Shown piece after piece: positions 63,780 to 64,000 of a stretch of DNA of 64,000 nucleotides; the first letter of the stretch is position 1; every line of letters begins with the position of its first letter. Location of the stretch: contig NZ_JARGYC010000012.1 in NCBI RefSeq assembly GCF_029168335.1, forward strand, positions 17,820 through 81,819, given 5' to 3'. The position numbers and the translations under genes were made by a program. The stretch comes from Psychromarinibacter sediminicola (lineage in GTDB: Bacteria; Pseudomonadota; Alphaproteobacteria; Rhodobacterales; Rhodobacteraceae). The notes beneath the pieces were generated by a model that was given only the letters and a program-made list of their open reading frames with translations, ran no database searches and had not been told where the DNA came from.

Positions 63780-64000
63780 GTGAGAAGCCGCGCAAGGGCC
63801 GACGCGCGCGGGGGCGCTCCGGTGTTCGAGCTACGCGCTTTATGGCTGCAAAACGCGGATGACCTCCGAGCTCCGCGATAACGGCTACCACTGCGCCGCC
63901 GCACCGGGGCGCGTCTCTCGGGCATTTCGCTGGCGAAATGCCCTGCCGACAGGCGATTGCAGAGCAATCGCCGAGAGGCGGCGCTTGCGCGGCGGCCTTC
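63780..64000. repeat. Dispersed ~165-bp repeat, copy E2, interrupted by a hairpin block
   Basis: This is the inverted partner of E1 (60545-60710), beginning 35 bp after the lysC stop and running to the window end. Alignment is continuous from GTGAGAAGCCGCGC to GGGGCGCGTC (63915), then a 64-bp block (63916-63979) absent from E1, then GGCGCTTGCGCGGCGGCC again. The repeat may extend beyond the window. Short frames in it share residues with those of E1 (such as AAIK, ERPRARRP versus ERHRARRP), which reflects the DNA repeat rather than evidence for a gene. Confidence 0.7.
63916..63979. repeat. Two-hairpin block inserted in repeat E2
   Basis: Two stems, GGGCATTTCGC (63920-63930 / 63933-63943, loop TG) and GGCGATTGC (63952-63960 / 63964-63972, loop AGA), are separated by TGCCGACA. 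They are enclosed by outer TCTCGG (63916-63921) and CCGAGA (63971-63976) inverted repeats. The whole lies as a clean insertion relative to E1. It has the architecture of the hairpin clusters at 17.7, 31.0 and 46.65 kb. Confidence 0.75.

Overview
The window looks like chromosomal DNA from a high-GC alphaproteobacterium, most likely of the Rhodobacteraceae/Roseobacter group. This is inferred from the roughly 70% GC, the gene families (CarD, SUV3-like helicase, the Anbu proteasome cluster, an AspB-type aminotransferase) and short repeat families that I associate with that group. No rRNA, tRNA, CRISPR array, intact insertion sequence or prophage was recognised. About 60 protein genes fill nearly all the space.

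Layout: 0-8.3 kb is a beta-oxidation operon on the + strand: the tail of a MerR regulator, two acyl-CoA dehydrogenases, a small RHH-like protein, a GST, a thiolase, a cupin and a FadJ-type bifunctional enzyme. 8.3-13.2 kb holds a Hint-domain protein, a sulfotransferase, an acyl-CoA synthetase, a nu-class-like GST and a MarR regulator. 13.3-22 kb holds sdhE coupled to an XRE regulator, aspartate aminotransferase, an AEC transporter, a GIY-YIG/DUF2239 divergent pair, metY and a GAF-GGDEF-EAL protein whose EAL half looks dead. 22-31 kb holds an alpha/beta hydrolase and SCP2 pair, a TPR protein, a SUV3-like helicase, S4 protein, fdxA and carD (interrupted by a lower-GC PIN-domain gene pair), then divergent cobS/cobT. 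31-41 kb holds a CPA2/Kef antiporter, a soluble PAS protein, an Lrp regulator divergent from hppD, a 1232-residue membrane protein with GspL-like and PilP/GspC-like ends, and a SIMPL protein. 41.3-45.4 kb is the Anbu proteasome / transglutaminase / alpha-E / ATP-grasp cluster. 45.6-48.3 kb is an MBL exonuclease plus ATP-dependent DNA ligase pair. 48.3-64 kb carries mixed housekeeping genes (DoxX, M3 peptidase, SNase-like, GPx, methyltransferase, oxidoreductases, HDAC-family, Nudix, SDR, threonine dehydratase) and ends with lysC.

The least explained material is in the gaps between genes. Clusters of two to four consecutive near-perfect hairpins with unrelated stem sequences lie at 17.67, 31.0, 46.65 and 63.92 kb. 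The one at 63.92 kb sits as a clean 64-bp block inside a dispersed repeat whose other copy (60.55 kb) lacks it, which suggests insertion. A second family carries the core CTTCTTCTCGTT plus AAATACGC. It occurs ten times, including as a 23-bp perfect inverted repeat bounding a 184-bp element (3477-3660) and as a four-unit tandem array of about 126 bp (56.92-57.43 kb). Other repeats are a ~57-bp block shared by 18.2 and 54.0 kb, a 17-bp tandem repeat at 12.43 kb, and nested inverted repeats at 53.78-54.02 kb.
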